From positions 62,001 to 126,000 of the forward strand of contig NZ_KB908057.1 in assembly GCF_000382325.1 (NCBI RefSeq): a stretch of DNA of 64,000 nt. Reading direction: 5' to 3'. A program made the position numbers and the translations under genes. Below are positions 53,357-62,906 of this stretch, in pieces. The stretch is from Woodsholea maritima DSM 17123. GTDB lineage: Bacteria > Pseudomonadota > Alphaproteobacteria > Caulobacterales > Maricaulaceae. The notes beneath the pieces are model-generated. The model worked only from the letters and a program-made list of their open reading frames with translations, had not been told where the DNA came from and ran no database searches. How positions within the stretch are numbered: position 1 is the first letter of the stretch; every line of letters begins with the position of its first letter.

Positions 53357-53752
53357 ATGATTTTGCGATACGCGATTCTTTATGTCGATGACGTTGCCGC
53401 TACGCTCGATTTTTATGAGCGTGCGTTTGGTTTGACGCTGGCCTTCATGCATGAGGGTGGAGATTATGGTGAGATGTCCACCGGAGAGACCAAACTGGCC
53501 TTTTCTTCAATTGCGCTGATGAAGCGGCTGGGTAAAACGCCGGGTAAACCCAGTTTAAAGGCCCCAACCTTTGAGATTGCCTTTGAAAGCGATAACGTTC
53601 GTGCCAGCTATGATCGTGCCATAGCGGCTGGGGCAAAGCCGATCCAAGAGCCCCGCGATGAAGCCTGGGGACAGACGACATCTTATGTTAGCGACCCCAA
53701 TGGGTATTGGGTTGAGATCTGCTCATCCGTCCAGTTGCCAAGTCCGGGTTGA
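53357..53752 (+). CDS. VOC-family (glyoxalase/bleomycin-resistance-like) protein
   Basis: 131 residues, two beta-alpha-beta-beta-beta modules: MILRYAILYVDDVAATLDFYERAFGLTLAFMH and FEIAFESDNVRASYDRAIAAGAK, ending SDPNGYWVEICSSV with a metal-binding Glu. Substrate unknown. Its 3' end overlaps the convergent AraC-type gene by 70 bp. Confidence 0.9.
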   Translation: MILRYAILYVDDVAATLDFYERAFGLTLAFMHEGGDYGEMSTGETKLAFSSIALMKRLGKTPGKPSLKAPTFEIAFESDNVRASYDRAIAAGAKPIQEPRDEAWGQTTSYVSDPNGYWVEICSSVQLPSPG

Positions 53753-54366
53753 CCCAGAATGTCGAGAATGACCGGAGTCTTGCGTAGGGGGGCAGGGCTG
53801 ATTGCGAACCAGCGTTTGAGCTCGCGTGTCATATGCGCTTGATCGCTGAAACCACATGAGCCCGCGATTTCGATGAGAGGCTCAGGTCCGCTCAGCATTG
53901 CGACAGCGCGCCGCGCGCGCGCCAGAAGGCGCCAGAAATCAGGCCCTGGTAAGCCCTTGGCTTGGAACTGGCGCTGTAAGGTGCGAGTTGAGACGCCTGC
54001 CGCGCGCGCGACGCATTTCGGTGTTGCCCCAGGCGCACACAGGGCCGCAATGACGCTGTTAAGCTCATCTGAATGCCCAAAGGCACCGCCCAGAATGGCC
54101 CCCGCCTGAGTGGGGTCTAGGGCGATGGCTTCAAGTACATCGCGACAAGGCAGTATGCCGGGCCTAAGCCGAAAACCTGTAATTGCACAATTTGGTGCCG
54201 TTGTGACTGTACGAGGTTGGAAATCAAAATCACTTAAAAAGATCTCGGCGGCTGAATTCGGCTTGGAAAGAACAAGTACATCACGGCACCCATCAGGAAG
54301 AACTGTGTGGCGTTCACCGTCTTGGCTATAATGATGCCATTTATGAAATACTCGATTGATCGTCAT
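53683..54366 (-). CDS. AraC-family transcriptional regulator
   Basis: 227 residues from the ATG at 54366 (a GTG at 54381 is possible). The N-terminal domain resembles the sensor part of DUF6597-type AraC regulators (HTVLPDGCRDVLVL, GFRLRPGILPCRDVL). The C-terminal HTH has CVARAAGVSTRTLQRQF and PLIEIAGSCGFSDQAHMTRELKRWFAISPAPLRK. It overlaps the VOC gene tail to tail. Confidence 0.85.
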   Translation of the reverse strand: MTINRVFHKWHHYSQDGERHTVLPDGCRDVLVLSKPNSAAEIFLSDFDFQPRTVTTAPNCAITGFRLRPGILPCRDVLEAIALDPTQAGAILGGAFGHSDELNSVIAALCAPGATPKCVARAAGVSTRTLQRQFQAKGLPGPDFWRLLARARRAVAMLSGPEPLIEIAGSCGFSDQAHMTRELKRWFAISPAPLRKTPVILDILGQPGLGNWTDEQISTQYPLGSLT

Positions 54367-54935
54367 CTTGCGGGGTCTCACCTTGGTTGAGATGAGTTGT
54401 TGAGAAGAATGAGTGTAGCTAGATTTTCTTTATACGTACACTAAGAGGTTGCTTGTTGACTAAGCCAATCGCGAAAACGTGCCTGTATTGAACCGTCTTT
54501 TACGAATTGACTGGATAACAGAACATAGGCGCTACCATCTTGCCGCTGCATAGCGGGCGCAAAAAAAGATCACGCGCTGAGGCCTCTTCCTTAGGCCCTC
54601 TAAAAATCACGTTCAAAGCCGGCCTGTCCTTCTTTATGATAAAAACTGTGCTTGATGAAGAGGCGTGCCCTGCCTCAAGCTCCCCCGGCATAATCGGGGT
54701 GAAACGTGTTGCCGTACCCTTACCTGCATCATCACAATTTATGTGCGTTCGTTCTTTTGGGGTTGATAATGGATCTGCCTGTGCATGCGAAGCGCCCAAT
54801 TGCCGAGGTTGGATCACGGGGCGCAATGAAGGGGTTAATACGCAGGGCAAGGCCTTTCTCGCTGAGAAAGAGCGTACCTTGTTGGCCTTAACGGCGACAG
54901 TTCATCACGCGGGTATTTTGGGTTAGCCGATAAAA
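54367..54935. other. Intergenic region with a possible SET-domain remnant
   Basis: About 570 bp with no confident gene. ORFs exist on both strands (54540-54926 plus, 128 aa; 54500-54850 minus, 116 aa), neither with a Shine-Dalgarno nor a recognisable fold. The plus-strand one contains CACEAPNCRGWITG, close to the post-SET motif C-x-C-x4-C-R-G of SET-domain methyltransferases, but no SET core. It may be a decayed gene. Confidence 0.3.
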
Positions 54936-54963
54936 AAAGAGGTGCGCGCGGGCACACCTCTTT
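54936..54963 (-). terminator. Terminator of the GDPD gene
   Basis: AAAGAGGTG/CACCTCTTT stem, 10-nt loop, with seven A on the left that give TTTTTTT on the minus strand. Confidence 0.85.
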
Positions 54964-55015
54964 CTTCACATCCTTGGACCTATGAACCCTAGGGCATACA
55001 TAGGCCCTTGGATTG

Positions 55016-55948
55016 TTAGGGTTGGCGGGTGTCGGCGCGGCGCTCTAAATAATCGCGCAGGCGTTCAGGCTGATCGGTTTGGATCATCGTGGCCCCCATA
55101 TCGACCATTTCGCCCCAGTTTTTATCCGGATCGCTCAAGGCGTATTGATCCAGGCGCCCAGCGGATTTGTGCGGCGAACCATTGAGGGTCGAGACCCAGA
55201 TCCGCGCGCCCAATCGCGTGAGATCGTCTGTGCCTTCGGTAAAGAATGTATCGTCGGAAAATTTAATCTCAACCGCGATGGGGTGATAAGGCGCGAGGGT
55301 TTGTGCCAGATCGCTTAACGCCCCAGCCCCTTGGGTGAATTTCGGCATGAAGAACGCCGATTGGAAGACGTCGGCTTGCATATAGCGTTCCGCGTTCTCT
55401 AAAGTTACTTCTTCTTTCAAGATCACATGATCGCTCAGGCCCAGGGCCTCCAGCTCGCTGAACACCTGCTCATAGGCATCCAGCTTGGCATCGACATTAA
55501 CAAGGATCGCGCCGCGTGCAGCCTCCATCACTTCGCTAAATGTCGGAATGATTTGATCGCTTAACGGCGCGTTTGGACCGCCTTGGCCCATTTTCAAGCG
55601 GAGCTGGCGCACATCGTCAAACATCCAGTCTGAAATATCCCCGCTGGCCGTGGTTGTTCGATCGAGCGTGTTGTCATGGAGCGCCACCAGAACGCCATCC
55701 TTGGTGCGGCGAATGTCAATTTCGACCACCGGAATGCCGAGGGTGATACAATCTTCAATGGCTTGGATCGAGTTTTCCGGCGCATTTTGCCAGCACGCCC
55801 GGTGGGCCACGACCATCACACCGCTTGTGTGTTCCATCATCTGGGCGCGTAGCGCTTCGATAGAGCCGTCTTGGGCATGAATAGGACTAAAGGCGCTGAG
55901 GCCAAGGGCTAGGCTGAACCCCAGGGCGGTGAGACGGCGCGTCATCAT
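55016..55948 (-). CDS. Exported glycerophosphodiester phosphodiesterase-family protein
   Basis: 310 residues. A signal peptide (MMTRRLTALGFSLALGLSAFSPIHAQ) is followed by a GDPD TIM barrel: VVAHRACWQNAPENSIQAIEDCI (HR-like and E-N), VVEIDIRRTKDGVLVALHD (metal-binding E-x-D and late His). It probably releases alcohols from glycerophosphodiesters in the periplasm. GGAG lies before the ATG. It follows the large TonB receptor on the same strand, and the pair may import and process the same substrate. Confidence 0.9.
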   Translation of the reverse strand: MMTRRLTALGFSLALGLSAFSPIHAQDGSIEALRAQMMEHTSGVMVVAHRACWQNAPENSIQAIEDCITLGIPVVEIDIRRTKDGVLVALHDNTLDRTTTASGDISDWMFDDVRQLRLKMGQGGPNAPLSDQIIPTFSEVMEAARGAILVNVDAKLDAYEQVFSELEALGLSDHVILKEEVTLENAERYMQADVFQSAFFMPKFTQGAGALSDLAQTLAPYHPIAVEIKFSDDTFFTEGTDDLTRLGARIWVSTLNGSPHKSAGRLDQYALSDPDKNWGEMVDMGATMIQTDQPERLRDYLERRADTRQP

Positions 55949-55981
55949 CTGAGAACTCCGGTTATTGTCAGCATAAAGGCA

Positions 55982-56008
55982 ACGAGCCCGACCATTGGTC
56001 GGGCTCGT
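55982..56008 (-). terminator. Hairpin between TonB receptor and GDPD genes
   Basis: ACGAGCCCGACC-ATT-GGTCGGGCTCGT, a perfect 12-bp stem, just after the receptor stop. The U-run is poor on the minus strand (TTGCCTTTA), so it may attenuate rather than fully stop transcription into the GDPD gene. Confidence 0.65.
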
Positions 56009-56017
56009 GCGTGAGGT

Positions 56018-58675
56018 TTAGAAGCTGGCGCGAACACCGAAGAGGTATTGTGCACCGGTTTTGACGTATTTCTCGAACCGATCCGGGCTACCCGCATAGG
56101 TGTTTTCTTCCTGGTCGAGCACATTAATGCCTTCCACAAAGGCGCTGACATTCTCCAGAACGTCGTAACGTACGGAGAAGTCGAGGAAGCCAGCGGCTTC
56201 GCGATAGCGGGTCAGACCATTGCGGCCGAACGGGCTCATCACGAAGTCATCGCGCCAGTTATAAGCGAGGCGTGCTGAGAAGGCGTCTTTTTCATAATAG
56301 CCCACCAGGTTGAAGGCATGCTCAGACAGGCCTGGCAAGGTGGTGGTCACAACCGTATCGCCGCTGCCGAAGGTCGCGGTGGAATCGGTATAGGTGTAGT
56401 TCGCCAACACGCCCAAGCCATCGAAGGGGGCAGGCAAGAAGGTGAAGGGCTGCTGGTAAGACACTTCGAGACCCGTGATCGAGGCCCCTTCGCCATTCAC
56501 AGGGCTGTTGAATTCATAAAGCCCAGATTGGTCGCCGGTTTGGCCAGGAATGTATTGACCGGGATCGAAGAATTTCGAGTAGGTGTTCGAGGTGATCAAA
56601 GATTCCAGATCTTTATAGAACAAGGTCACACCGAAGGCGGCATCGTCTTGGAAATACCATTCAAACGCGACATCGAGATTGTTAGAGCGGAAAGGCTCAA
56701 GATCTGGATTGCCTGATTTTACCGAACGGTTGTTGATCGAGACACTGGTCCCTGGGTTCAACGCGCTCAGGCTTGGGCGGGTCAAAGACCGGCTCATCGC
56801 CAAACGCACAACCATATCCTCATGCACATCCAGGGCGAAATTGGCCGAAGGCAGCACATCGGTGTAATCGCTTTCAAAGCGAGCCGGGGTTTTGCCATTG
56901 ACATAGCCATCGGTGGTCAGATCGGTACGCACCACGCGCACGCCAACATCAGAGCGCAGCGGCAGGCCGAAAGCGTCGGTGTTGACATTGGCCTGAACAT
57001 AAGCGCCCAAAGTCTTCTCATTGATCACTGAAGAGCTGCCCAGGCTTTGCGCCGGAGTGACATCGCGGTAGTTCAACAGCTTATTGGCCGCTTCGAAGTC
57101 AGCAACGACCCAATTGCGCAGGAAGTTATCAGGCGCATCTGAGGCAAAATCGCTAACGCCATGCGGGCGGGCATATTGCGAAATGTCATAGGCGGCGGTG
57201 GACACGTTTTGTGAGAAACGCTTCACATCTTTCTGATATTCTTCGAAGGATACACCAAATTGAATGCTGTCATCGCCGAAGAAGCGCTCAACATCAAAAC
57301 GGGTGCTGAACACATCGTCTTGGATGTTGGACGGGCGCAGGCGAATATCGCCGCCATTGTAATTATTGATAATACCTAGATCGACGCCAGGGGTCACAAT
57401 CGGATAATCGTGATTACCACGAATGTCGAAGGTGGCTTGGACCGGATCGGTGACCAGCTGAACCGTGGTTTCTTCTGCGACATTGAACTCAGCGCTTTCC
57501 ACGCCGATCATGCCTTTAAGGGTCCAGTTTTCGCTTTCCCACGCACCGCTCAACACATATTGCTGCATGGTGGTTTCGCGCTCGATGATGCGGTTTTCAG
57601 AACGCAAAGTCGCGTTGCTGACGTCCAGATAAACGGCCGTGTCGCCATCATCATCCAAGATCATCTCATTGATGGTGATCGCAGGACGGCCACCGCCGGG
57701 TGTTGAGCGGAATTGGATGTCTTGGTTATAGCGCAGCGCATCATATTTGGTGTTCGCATACAGAACATCAAAATTGAAGCTCAATTGAGCGGTTGGGGCC
57801 CATTGTGCCGCCGCGGTGATGCCCAAGCGATCGGTATCGGCCAAGGTCAGATCGGTACGCGGCAGGCGAGGAATGTAGATGCCTTCGAGCTGTTCACGGG
57901 TCTGGGTGATGTTGGAATTGGCAAGATCAGGCTCGATCGTGTCGCCTGCCAAATGCTCGTAACCCACGCTGGATGTGCCATCAATACGCGCAGAGCGCTG
58001 TTGGAAGGCGGCAGAGACCAGAAGGCCAAAGGTTTTGGCTTCATTGGTCCAGCTGACCATACCGGCCAGGCGCGGTTGAACTTTGTCTGGCAGGTCTTGA
58101 TAAAAACCGCTGACAGAGCCCTGCATGGTGAAGCCGTCATAATCAAATGGACGCGCGGTTTGCAGGTTCACATTGCCCGCAATACCGCCTTCGATAATGC
58201 TGGCAGACGGGGTCTTTACGACGTCGACGCGGTTGAAGTGTTCAGACGCGAAAATGTCGAAGTCAAATTCGCGCCCCGACGTGGTGAAGTCGTCCTGACC
58301 GGTAGAGGCATTGGCGATGGTCATGCCATTGAGGGTCACACGGGTAAATTCTGGCCCAAGACCGCGCAGGGTGATCTGCTGGCCTTCACCATTGGCGCGC
58401 GTGATCGCAACGCCAGGCAGGCGCTGAAGCGATTCTGCGATATTGGTGTCTGGGAATTGGCCGATATCTTCAGCCACGATGGATTCGCGTACACCCGTGG
58501 CATCGCGCTTCAGGTCCAGAGCCTGGCTCAAGCTACCGCGAATGCCGGTAATGACAATGACGTCCTGCGATGATTGAGTATGGGTCTGTTCTTGCGCGAA
58601 AGCTGCACCAGAGAGCGCGGCCGCGCCGAGCATAACCGCCGAAGCGGTCCGGAAAAGACAAGATTTAGTCCGCAT
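56018..58675 (-). CDS. TonB-dependent receptor, Caulobacter/Xanthomonas type
   Basis: 885 residues from the ATG at 58675 (GGGGGA upstream). Signal peptide ends SGAAFAQ. TonB-box region is DVIVITGIRGSL, then the plug: SIVAEDIGQFPDTNIAESLQRLPGVAI, TRANGEGQQITLRGLGPEFTRVTLNG, DFDIFASEHFNRVDVVKTPSASIIEGGIAGNV, followed by a long barrel ending FGVRASF. This subfamily usually imports plant or algal oligosaccharides or other large organics. It lies downstream of the fec-like sigma/anti-sigma/receptor genes. Confidence 0.95.
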   Translation of the reverse strand: MRTKSCLFRTASAVMLGAAALSGAAFAQEQTHTQSSQDVIVITGIRGSLSQALDLKRDATGVRESIVAEDIGQFPDTNIAESLQRLPGVAITRANGEGQQITLRGLGPEFTRVTLNGMTIANASTGQDDFTTSGREFDFDIFASEHFNRVDVVKTPSASIIEGGIAGNVNLQTARPFDYDGFTMQGSVSGFYQDLPDKVQPRLAGMVSWTNEAKTFGLLVSAAFQQRSARIDGTSSVGYEHLAGDTIEPDLANSNITQTREQLEGIYIPRLPRTDLTLADTDRLGITAAAQWAPTAQLSFNFDVLYANTKYDALRYNQDIQFRSTPGGGRPAITINEMILDDDGDTAVYLDVSNATLRSENRIIERETTMQQYVLSGAWESENWTLKGMIGVESAEFNVAEETTVQLVTDPVQATFDIRGNHDYPIVTPGVDLGIINNYNGGDIRLRPSNIQDDVFSTRFDVERFFGDDSIQFGVSFEEYQKDVKRFSQNVSTAAYDISQYARPHGVSDFASDAPDNFLRNWVVADFEAANKLLNYRDVTPAQSLGSSSVINEKTLGAYVQANVNTDAFGLPLRSDVGVRVVRTDLTTDGYVNGKTPARFESDYTDVLPSANFALDVHEDMVVRLAMSRSLTRPSLSALNPGTSVSINNRSVKSGNPDLEPFRSNNLDVAFEWYFQDDAAFGVTLFYKDLESLITSNTYSKFFDPGQYIPGQTGDQSGLYEFNSPVNGEGASITGLEVSYQQPFTFLPAPFDGLGVLANYTYTDSTATFGSGDTVVTTTLPGLSEHAFNLVGYYEKDAFSARLAYNWRDDFVMSPFGRNGLTRYREAAGFLDFSVRYDVLENVSAFVEGINVLDQEENTYAGSPDRFEKYVKTGAQYLFGVRASF

Positions 58676-58819
58676 AATATCCCCCGGGGAAAACCCCATT
58701 ACGATGTGAGGCTGAAGTGCGCTCACATCGGGGACAACGCGGGGCATTTTTCCTGCCCCCCCTTTATATTTATGACAATTCTGTTGCGCCCTTAGGAAGT
58801 TGAGCGGCATACGGAGGGT

Positions 58820-61807
58820 TTAATTGCGCCAGATCAGGCCAAGCCACACCGTGCGTCCAACTTCGGTTTCACGCGCTAACAGGCCAAAGGGCCGTTCGGT
58901 AATGCGGCTTGCTTGCGTCAGGTTTTGCACCTCAAAACTGCTCGTCAGGCGCTGCGTTATCTGCCAGCGCGCTTGCAGATCAATCTGGGTGCGGGGCTGG
59001 GCGATCACATCGCGATAGGCATATTCACTATCAATCGCAGTGGGAAATTGGCTGACCCAGTGATAGCCAAGCGTGAAGCCAAAGGGCGCGCGGTCATAGC
59101 CCAGCATCAGATTGATCGACATTTCGGGCTGGTTTAGAAAAGCATTATACTGACGGTTTTGCGGATCCATGCCTTGTCCTGGCAGGGTGAATTCACTGCC
59201 GATAAGGACCGCATTGCCGGAGATCAGCCAGCCCCGCCAGGCTTCGGGCAGGGTGAAATCTAAATCCTTGGCAAAGCTCAGCTCCAGCCCATAAAGCGCC
59301 GCACTGGTGAGATTGACCGGCTGGGACAGATTGACCGTAACGGTCTGATCTTTTAACGCGTAATTGGATAACGTGCGACGGTTGATGAAGATCAAGTCAC
59401 TGATATGTTTGTAAAAAGGTGCTGCCGCGATATAGCTGTGACCCTCGTCAAAATAATACTCAATCGAGGCATCAATATTATCAGACACCTGGGGGCGAAT
59501 GTTGGGATTGCCGCGCACCAGGCGATAATTTTGTGCGCCATTAACTGGCGGGGACAGCGCTTCACGTGTGGCATAGGTGTTATAGGCGGGCCGGCCTAAA
59601 GTGCGGCTATAGCCAAGACGCAAGGTCAATTGATCGGTGACATCCATCCGACCCGCGAGCGAGGGTAACAGCGTTTCATAATGCGAGCGCACATGATGGG
59701 GTGTGAATTGCTCGGCATCTTCCGTCACATCTTCAATCGTGGCATCGCGAATGAAGTTATCGACCTTGACCGTCACATCTTCATAGCGCGCGCCGCCGGT
59801 CAGGGTGAAAGGGCCTTTTTCCCACCGCGCCAACAGATAGGGCGCGTAGATGTGCTCTGTAAGGGTAAAGTCATCTTGCAGGCTATTGCTGGATCGGTCG
59901 ATAGTTTTAGGCCGGCCCACCCGGTTCCATTCGGCCAGATGGGGGCTGGGGTCGGTGAGATAGAAGAGCTGCTCACTGGGATGAAAGCCCCGAACCCGTT
60001 GGAACAGAAAGCTTGCCGCGCTCAGGCCTGTGCCGGTGCGCCCCTCGACATAGTCCTCATCATAGCGGATATTGCGCAGGGTCAGCGCCAGTCCAGCCTT
60101 TAATGACAGCGCGCCTGAAAAGCCTGCAGGCTGATAGCTTAACGCATTGTCGAAGAAGGTAATGCTTTGGCGACTTTCGAAATCGCGATCGCGAATATAA
60201 TTCTCGCTAATATAGCTGGGATCGGCCAACAGCTCGGGATGCTCAAAGCGCAATTGGGTATGATAAGGCGTGATGTCATAGGTGAAAGCCAGATCAGTGG
60301 AGACTTCTTTGAACGCCGACATCACCCGGGTTAGATCGGCACGCGCCTGCGAATAGGACGCCACACTGCGTAGGTGCCAAGTCTGATTAAAATCATGATG
60401 AAGTTGGCCGGTGAGAATTAAAGTCTCGCGCTTTTGCGGCTGATAGACGGAGCCGGTTTGGTGCAGCACATAGGGCCATAGCCCCGTCGTGGGGGTTTGG
60501 TTGAGCGGCGGTGTGAGCCCGTCTTCGCCGACAAACAAATGCTCAAAACGGTATTCGGTTTCCAGCTCTGAAAACACTCCGCCATAGAGCGTCGCCTCGG
60601 TATGATCATTGGGGCGATATTCCAGTTTGGCACTGGCGCTGAACCGTTCGCGGTCATTATCGAAGATAAAGATCTGATTGCGGTGCGCGGCGGGCATGCC
60701 ATTACTGGTCGCCGGATCAAAGGTCTCTTCGCCTTCATCCGTATAGAAGCGAATGGCATGGCCGATTTCGGCCGGTTTCCATTCATAATTGGTCGAGAAA
60801 TGGCGCTGATGGGACAGCGCCCCGACCAGGCCCCAGCTTTGATGACGCCCAAAGGTGCGCGTATAGACCAGATCGAAGCGGTCATCTGGGCCATCATCAA
60901 TCTTATAGCGCCCGGCGGTTGAGTTATGGCCCAGCCCGGCACGCAGGGTGAAGCCGGGCACACTGTCAAAGGCGCTGCGGGTGACCAGATTGAGCTGACC
61001 GCTTAAGGCTTGGCCAATTTTATCCGGCGTCATGGCCTTGATGACTTCAAAGCGGATGAGGTTTGAAGGCGGGATAAACTCAATCGTTGAAGCGCGTGAG
61101 CCGCCTCCGGTCAAAGCCTCGGAGGCGATGGCCAGCGGCACGCCATCTAAAGTCACAAGGTTATAAGAGGAATCCACCCCGCGAATGACCAGGCTTTCAG
61201 CCGTATCCCCAGAGCGGTCATTGGCAATACCCGAGGCCCCCACACTGCTGACCCCGACAATGCGTTGGGCGACCTGCACCGCGGTCAGATCGGGTAAAAG
61301 GCCAATTTGATCAAAACTCATCACATCCATCAGACCGTCGGCTTGATACTTGGCCGCGATGGACGATTGATTGAGCAGGCGTGCCCCCATCACCACAATC
61401 CGCTCATCATAGGTCGGCATGGAGGCCGCGATGGGCAGGTTTTCAGTCATGGGGCGGGGTGTCGTGACGGGTGCCACGCGGCGCGGTCGCACGACAAAGC
61501 CCGCCTCGGTTTCGATCAACTCAATATTTGCATCATTGACGAGGCGGGTTAGCGCATCGAGCGGCGTAAAGTTTCCCTCCAGCGTACGGGACATGCGCCC
61601 CTGGGCGAGCCCTGGTGCAATGGCAATGGGCCGATCGGTTTGAGCTGAGAAAACCTGTAGCGCCTCAACCAGAGGCTGGGCCGGAATGACAAATTCAAGC
61701 CTAGGGCTTGTCGTTTGGCCAGCGGCGAGGGGGGGTGTGAGCATCCACACCAGGCAAAGACTGAAGATTGTCCCGAACAAGACGTTGAGACGGATCAAAT
61801 TCCACAT
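58820..61807 (-). CDS. TonB-dependent transducer receptor with N-terminal STN domain (FecA-like)
   Basis: 995 residues. The signal peptide is followed by an STN (secretin/TonB short) domain at about 38-108 (LEFVIPAQPLVEALQVFSAQTDRPIAI, GNFTPLDALTRLV, IELIETEAGFVV), which contacts FecR across the periplasm. The plug has IGLLPDLTAVQVAQRIVGVSSV and LVIRGVDSSYNLVTLDGVPL; the barrel ends VWLGLIWRN. It imports an unknown ligand and, with the upstream fecR/sigma pair, should signal its presence. It lies 82 bp after the fecR-like gene. Confidence 0.94.
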   Translation of the reverse strand: MWNLIRLNVLFGTIFSLCLVWMLTPPLAAGQTTSPRLEFVIPAQPLVEALQVFSAQTDRPIAIAPGLAQGRMSRTLEGNFTPLDALTRLVNDANIELIETEAGFVVRPRRVAPVTTPRPMTENLPIAASMPTYDERIVVMGARLLNQSSIAAKYQADGLMDVMSFDQIGLLPDLTAVQVAQRIVGVSSVGASGIANDRSGDTAESLVIRGVDSSYNLVTLDGVPLAIASEALTGGGSRASTIEFIPPSNLIRFEVIKAMTPDKIGQALSGQLNLVTRSAFDSVPGFTLRAGLGHNSTAGRYKIDDGPDDRFDLVYTRTFGRHQSWGLVGALSHQRHFSTNYEWKPAEIGHAIRFYTDEGEETFDPATSNGMPAAHRNQIFIFDNDRERFSASAKLEYRPNDHTEATLYGGVFSELETEYRFEHLFVGEDGLTPPLNQTPTTGLWPYVLHQTGSVYQPQKRETLILTGQLHHDFNQTWHLRSVASYSQARADLTRVMSAFKEVSTDLAFTYDITPYHTQLRFEHPELLADPSYISENYIRDRDFESRQSITFFDNALSYQPAGFSGALSLKAGLALTLRNIRYDEDYVEGRTGTGLSAASFLFQRVRGFHPSEQLFYLTDPSPHLAEWNRVGRPKTIDRSSNSLQDDFTLTEHIYAPYLLARWEKGPFTLTGGARYEDVTVKVDNFIRDATIEDVTEDAEQFTPHHVRSHYETLLPSLAGRMDVTDQLTLRLGYSRTLGRPAYNTYATREALSPPVNGAQNYRLVRGNPNIRPQVSDNIDASIEYYFDEGHSYIAAAPFYKHISDLIFINRRTLSNYALKDQTVTVNLSQPVNLTSAALYGLELSFAKDLDFTLPEAWRGWLISGNAVLIGSEFTLPGQGMDPQNRQYNAFLNQPEMSINLMLGYDRAPFGFTLGYHWVSQFPTAIDSEYAYRDVIAQPRTQIDLQARWQITQRLTSSFEVQNLTQASRITERPFGLLARETEVGRTVWLGLIWRN

Positions 61808-61889
61808 GCCCCCTGATTGGCTGTAACCGCGCGGTCATAGCCGTTTGTACGGGGTAATGCATGAATATTATGACATCACAGTGAAGGCG

Positions 61890-62906
61890 TCAGCGGATCT
61901 CAATACGCGTTTCAGTAATGTCGAGCTCTAAATCTTCCAAATCTGAGATCAGGCCCAGGGTTTCTATAGGCTGATCCAGGCGGAATCGCCCGGTCACAGG
62001 CAGGTCTGAATGACGCGCGGATACCCAGATGCGTTGCGGGGTATAACGGGCCAGCGTTTCAACGGCCCCTTCTAAGGGCTCATCTTCAAACACGATCCAG
62101 CCGGTGCGCCAATCCTCGAGGCTCGCCGGATTAAAGACGCTGACCTGGGGATGAAGACCGGGCAGGATGCGCGTCCACTGACCGGCCTGCAGCATCATCG
62201 GGTCTTGGCTTTGATCAAAACTGACAGCGACGACGCCCTCGAAGACTTTGACGATGACATCCTGACCGCGCTGTTCGACATCAAATTCAGTGCCGACCGC
62301 GCGTACATCCACGCCTTGGGTGCTGACCACGAAGGGCCGCTCGCGATCGGGAGCAACATCGAAATAGGCTTGGCCTGTGTTCAGGGCTATGGCGCGGCGG
62401 TCATCGCTAAAGCTGACATGGATACCCGATTGCGCATTCAAGAGGATGTGCGAGCCATCGTCCAAGGCCACATCCTGGGTCACGCCGGTCAGGCTCGCAT
62501 AATTCTGGCTTTGCGGCGCATTGTCCGTATCAACTTGCATCATGAAGAGCGCTACCGCGACCATAAGGCTGGCTGCAATCGCTCCGGCAGCCCCCATCCA
62601 GGCCCAATGACGGGTGAGCGCGGCAGGTTTGGCGCGTGGTTTAAAGCTGAGAATTTCAGCGCTTGTCTCATTGGGCTCCGCATAAAGCTCTACGGCTGCG
62701 GCGATCATAGCCTCATCGCTCCACGTGCCCCCCATGGCCAGGAAGGCTTCACGGCGCTGGGCATTATCGCCAATCCAGGCCGCGCTTTCGCGCGTGCGCT
62801 CAGGCTCATCCAGCAAGGCGAGATGCGCTGCGGTTTCCAGCTCCGCTTCGGACAGGGTGCGCCAATGCGCGCGTGATGTGGGGTCAGTGGGTTTATTATT
62901 CATCAT
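61890..62906 (-). CDS. FecR-like anti-sigma regulator
   Basis: About 338 residues. The cytosolic N-terminus (SEAELETAAHLALLDEP, FLAMGGTW) binds the sigma factor; one membrane segment lies at about 108-130 (WAWMGAAGAIAASLMVAVALF); the periplasmic FecR domain has VTQDVALDDGSHILLNAQSG, RAIALNTGQAYFDVAPDRERPFVV and VRAVGTEFDV. The C-terminus resembles an STN domain (VETLARYTPQRIWV). The start overlaps the sigma gene's end, so they are coupled. It relays the receptor state to the sigma factor. Confidence 0.92.
   Translation of the reverse strand: MMNNKPTDPTSRAHWRTLSEAELETAAHLALLDEPERTRESAAWIGDNAQRREAFLAMGGTWSDEAMIAAAVELYAEPNETSAEILSFKPRAKPAALTRHWAWMGAAGAIAASLMVAVALFMMQVDTDNAPQSQNYASLTGVTQDVALDDGSHILLNAQSGIHVSFSDDRRAIALNTGQAYFDVAPDRERPFVVSTQGVDVRAVGTEFDVEQRGQDVIVKVFEGVVAVSFDQSQDPMMLQAGQWTRILPGLHPQVSVFNPASLEDWRTGWIVFEDEPLEGAVETLARYTPQRIWVSARHSDLPVTGRFRLDQPIETLGLISDLEDLELDITETRIEIR

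Noticed and set aside
54500-54850. 116-residue minus-strand ORF in the AraC-GDPD gap
   Set aside because: No Shine-Dalgarno, no similarity I can recognise, and it overlaps an opposing ORF with equally weak support.
57713-58573. 286-residue plus-strand ORF opposite the large TonB receptor
   Set aside because: Antisense shadow in a GC-rich gene; no Shine-Dalgarno or recognisable domain, and the minus-strand receptor is certain.
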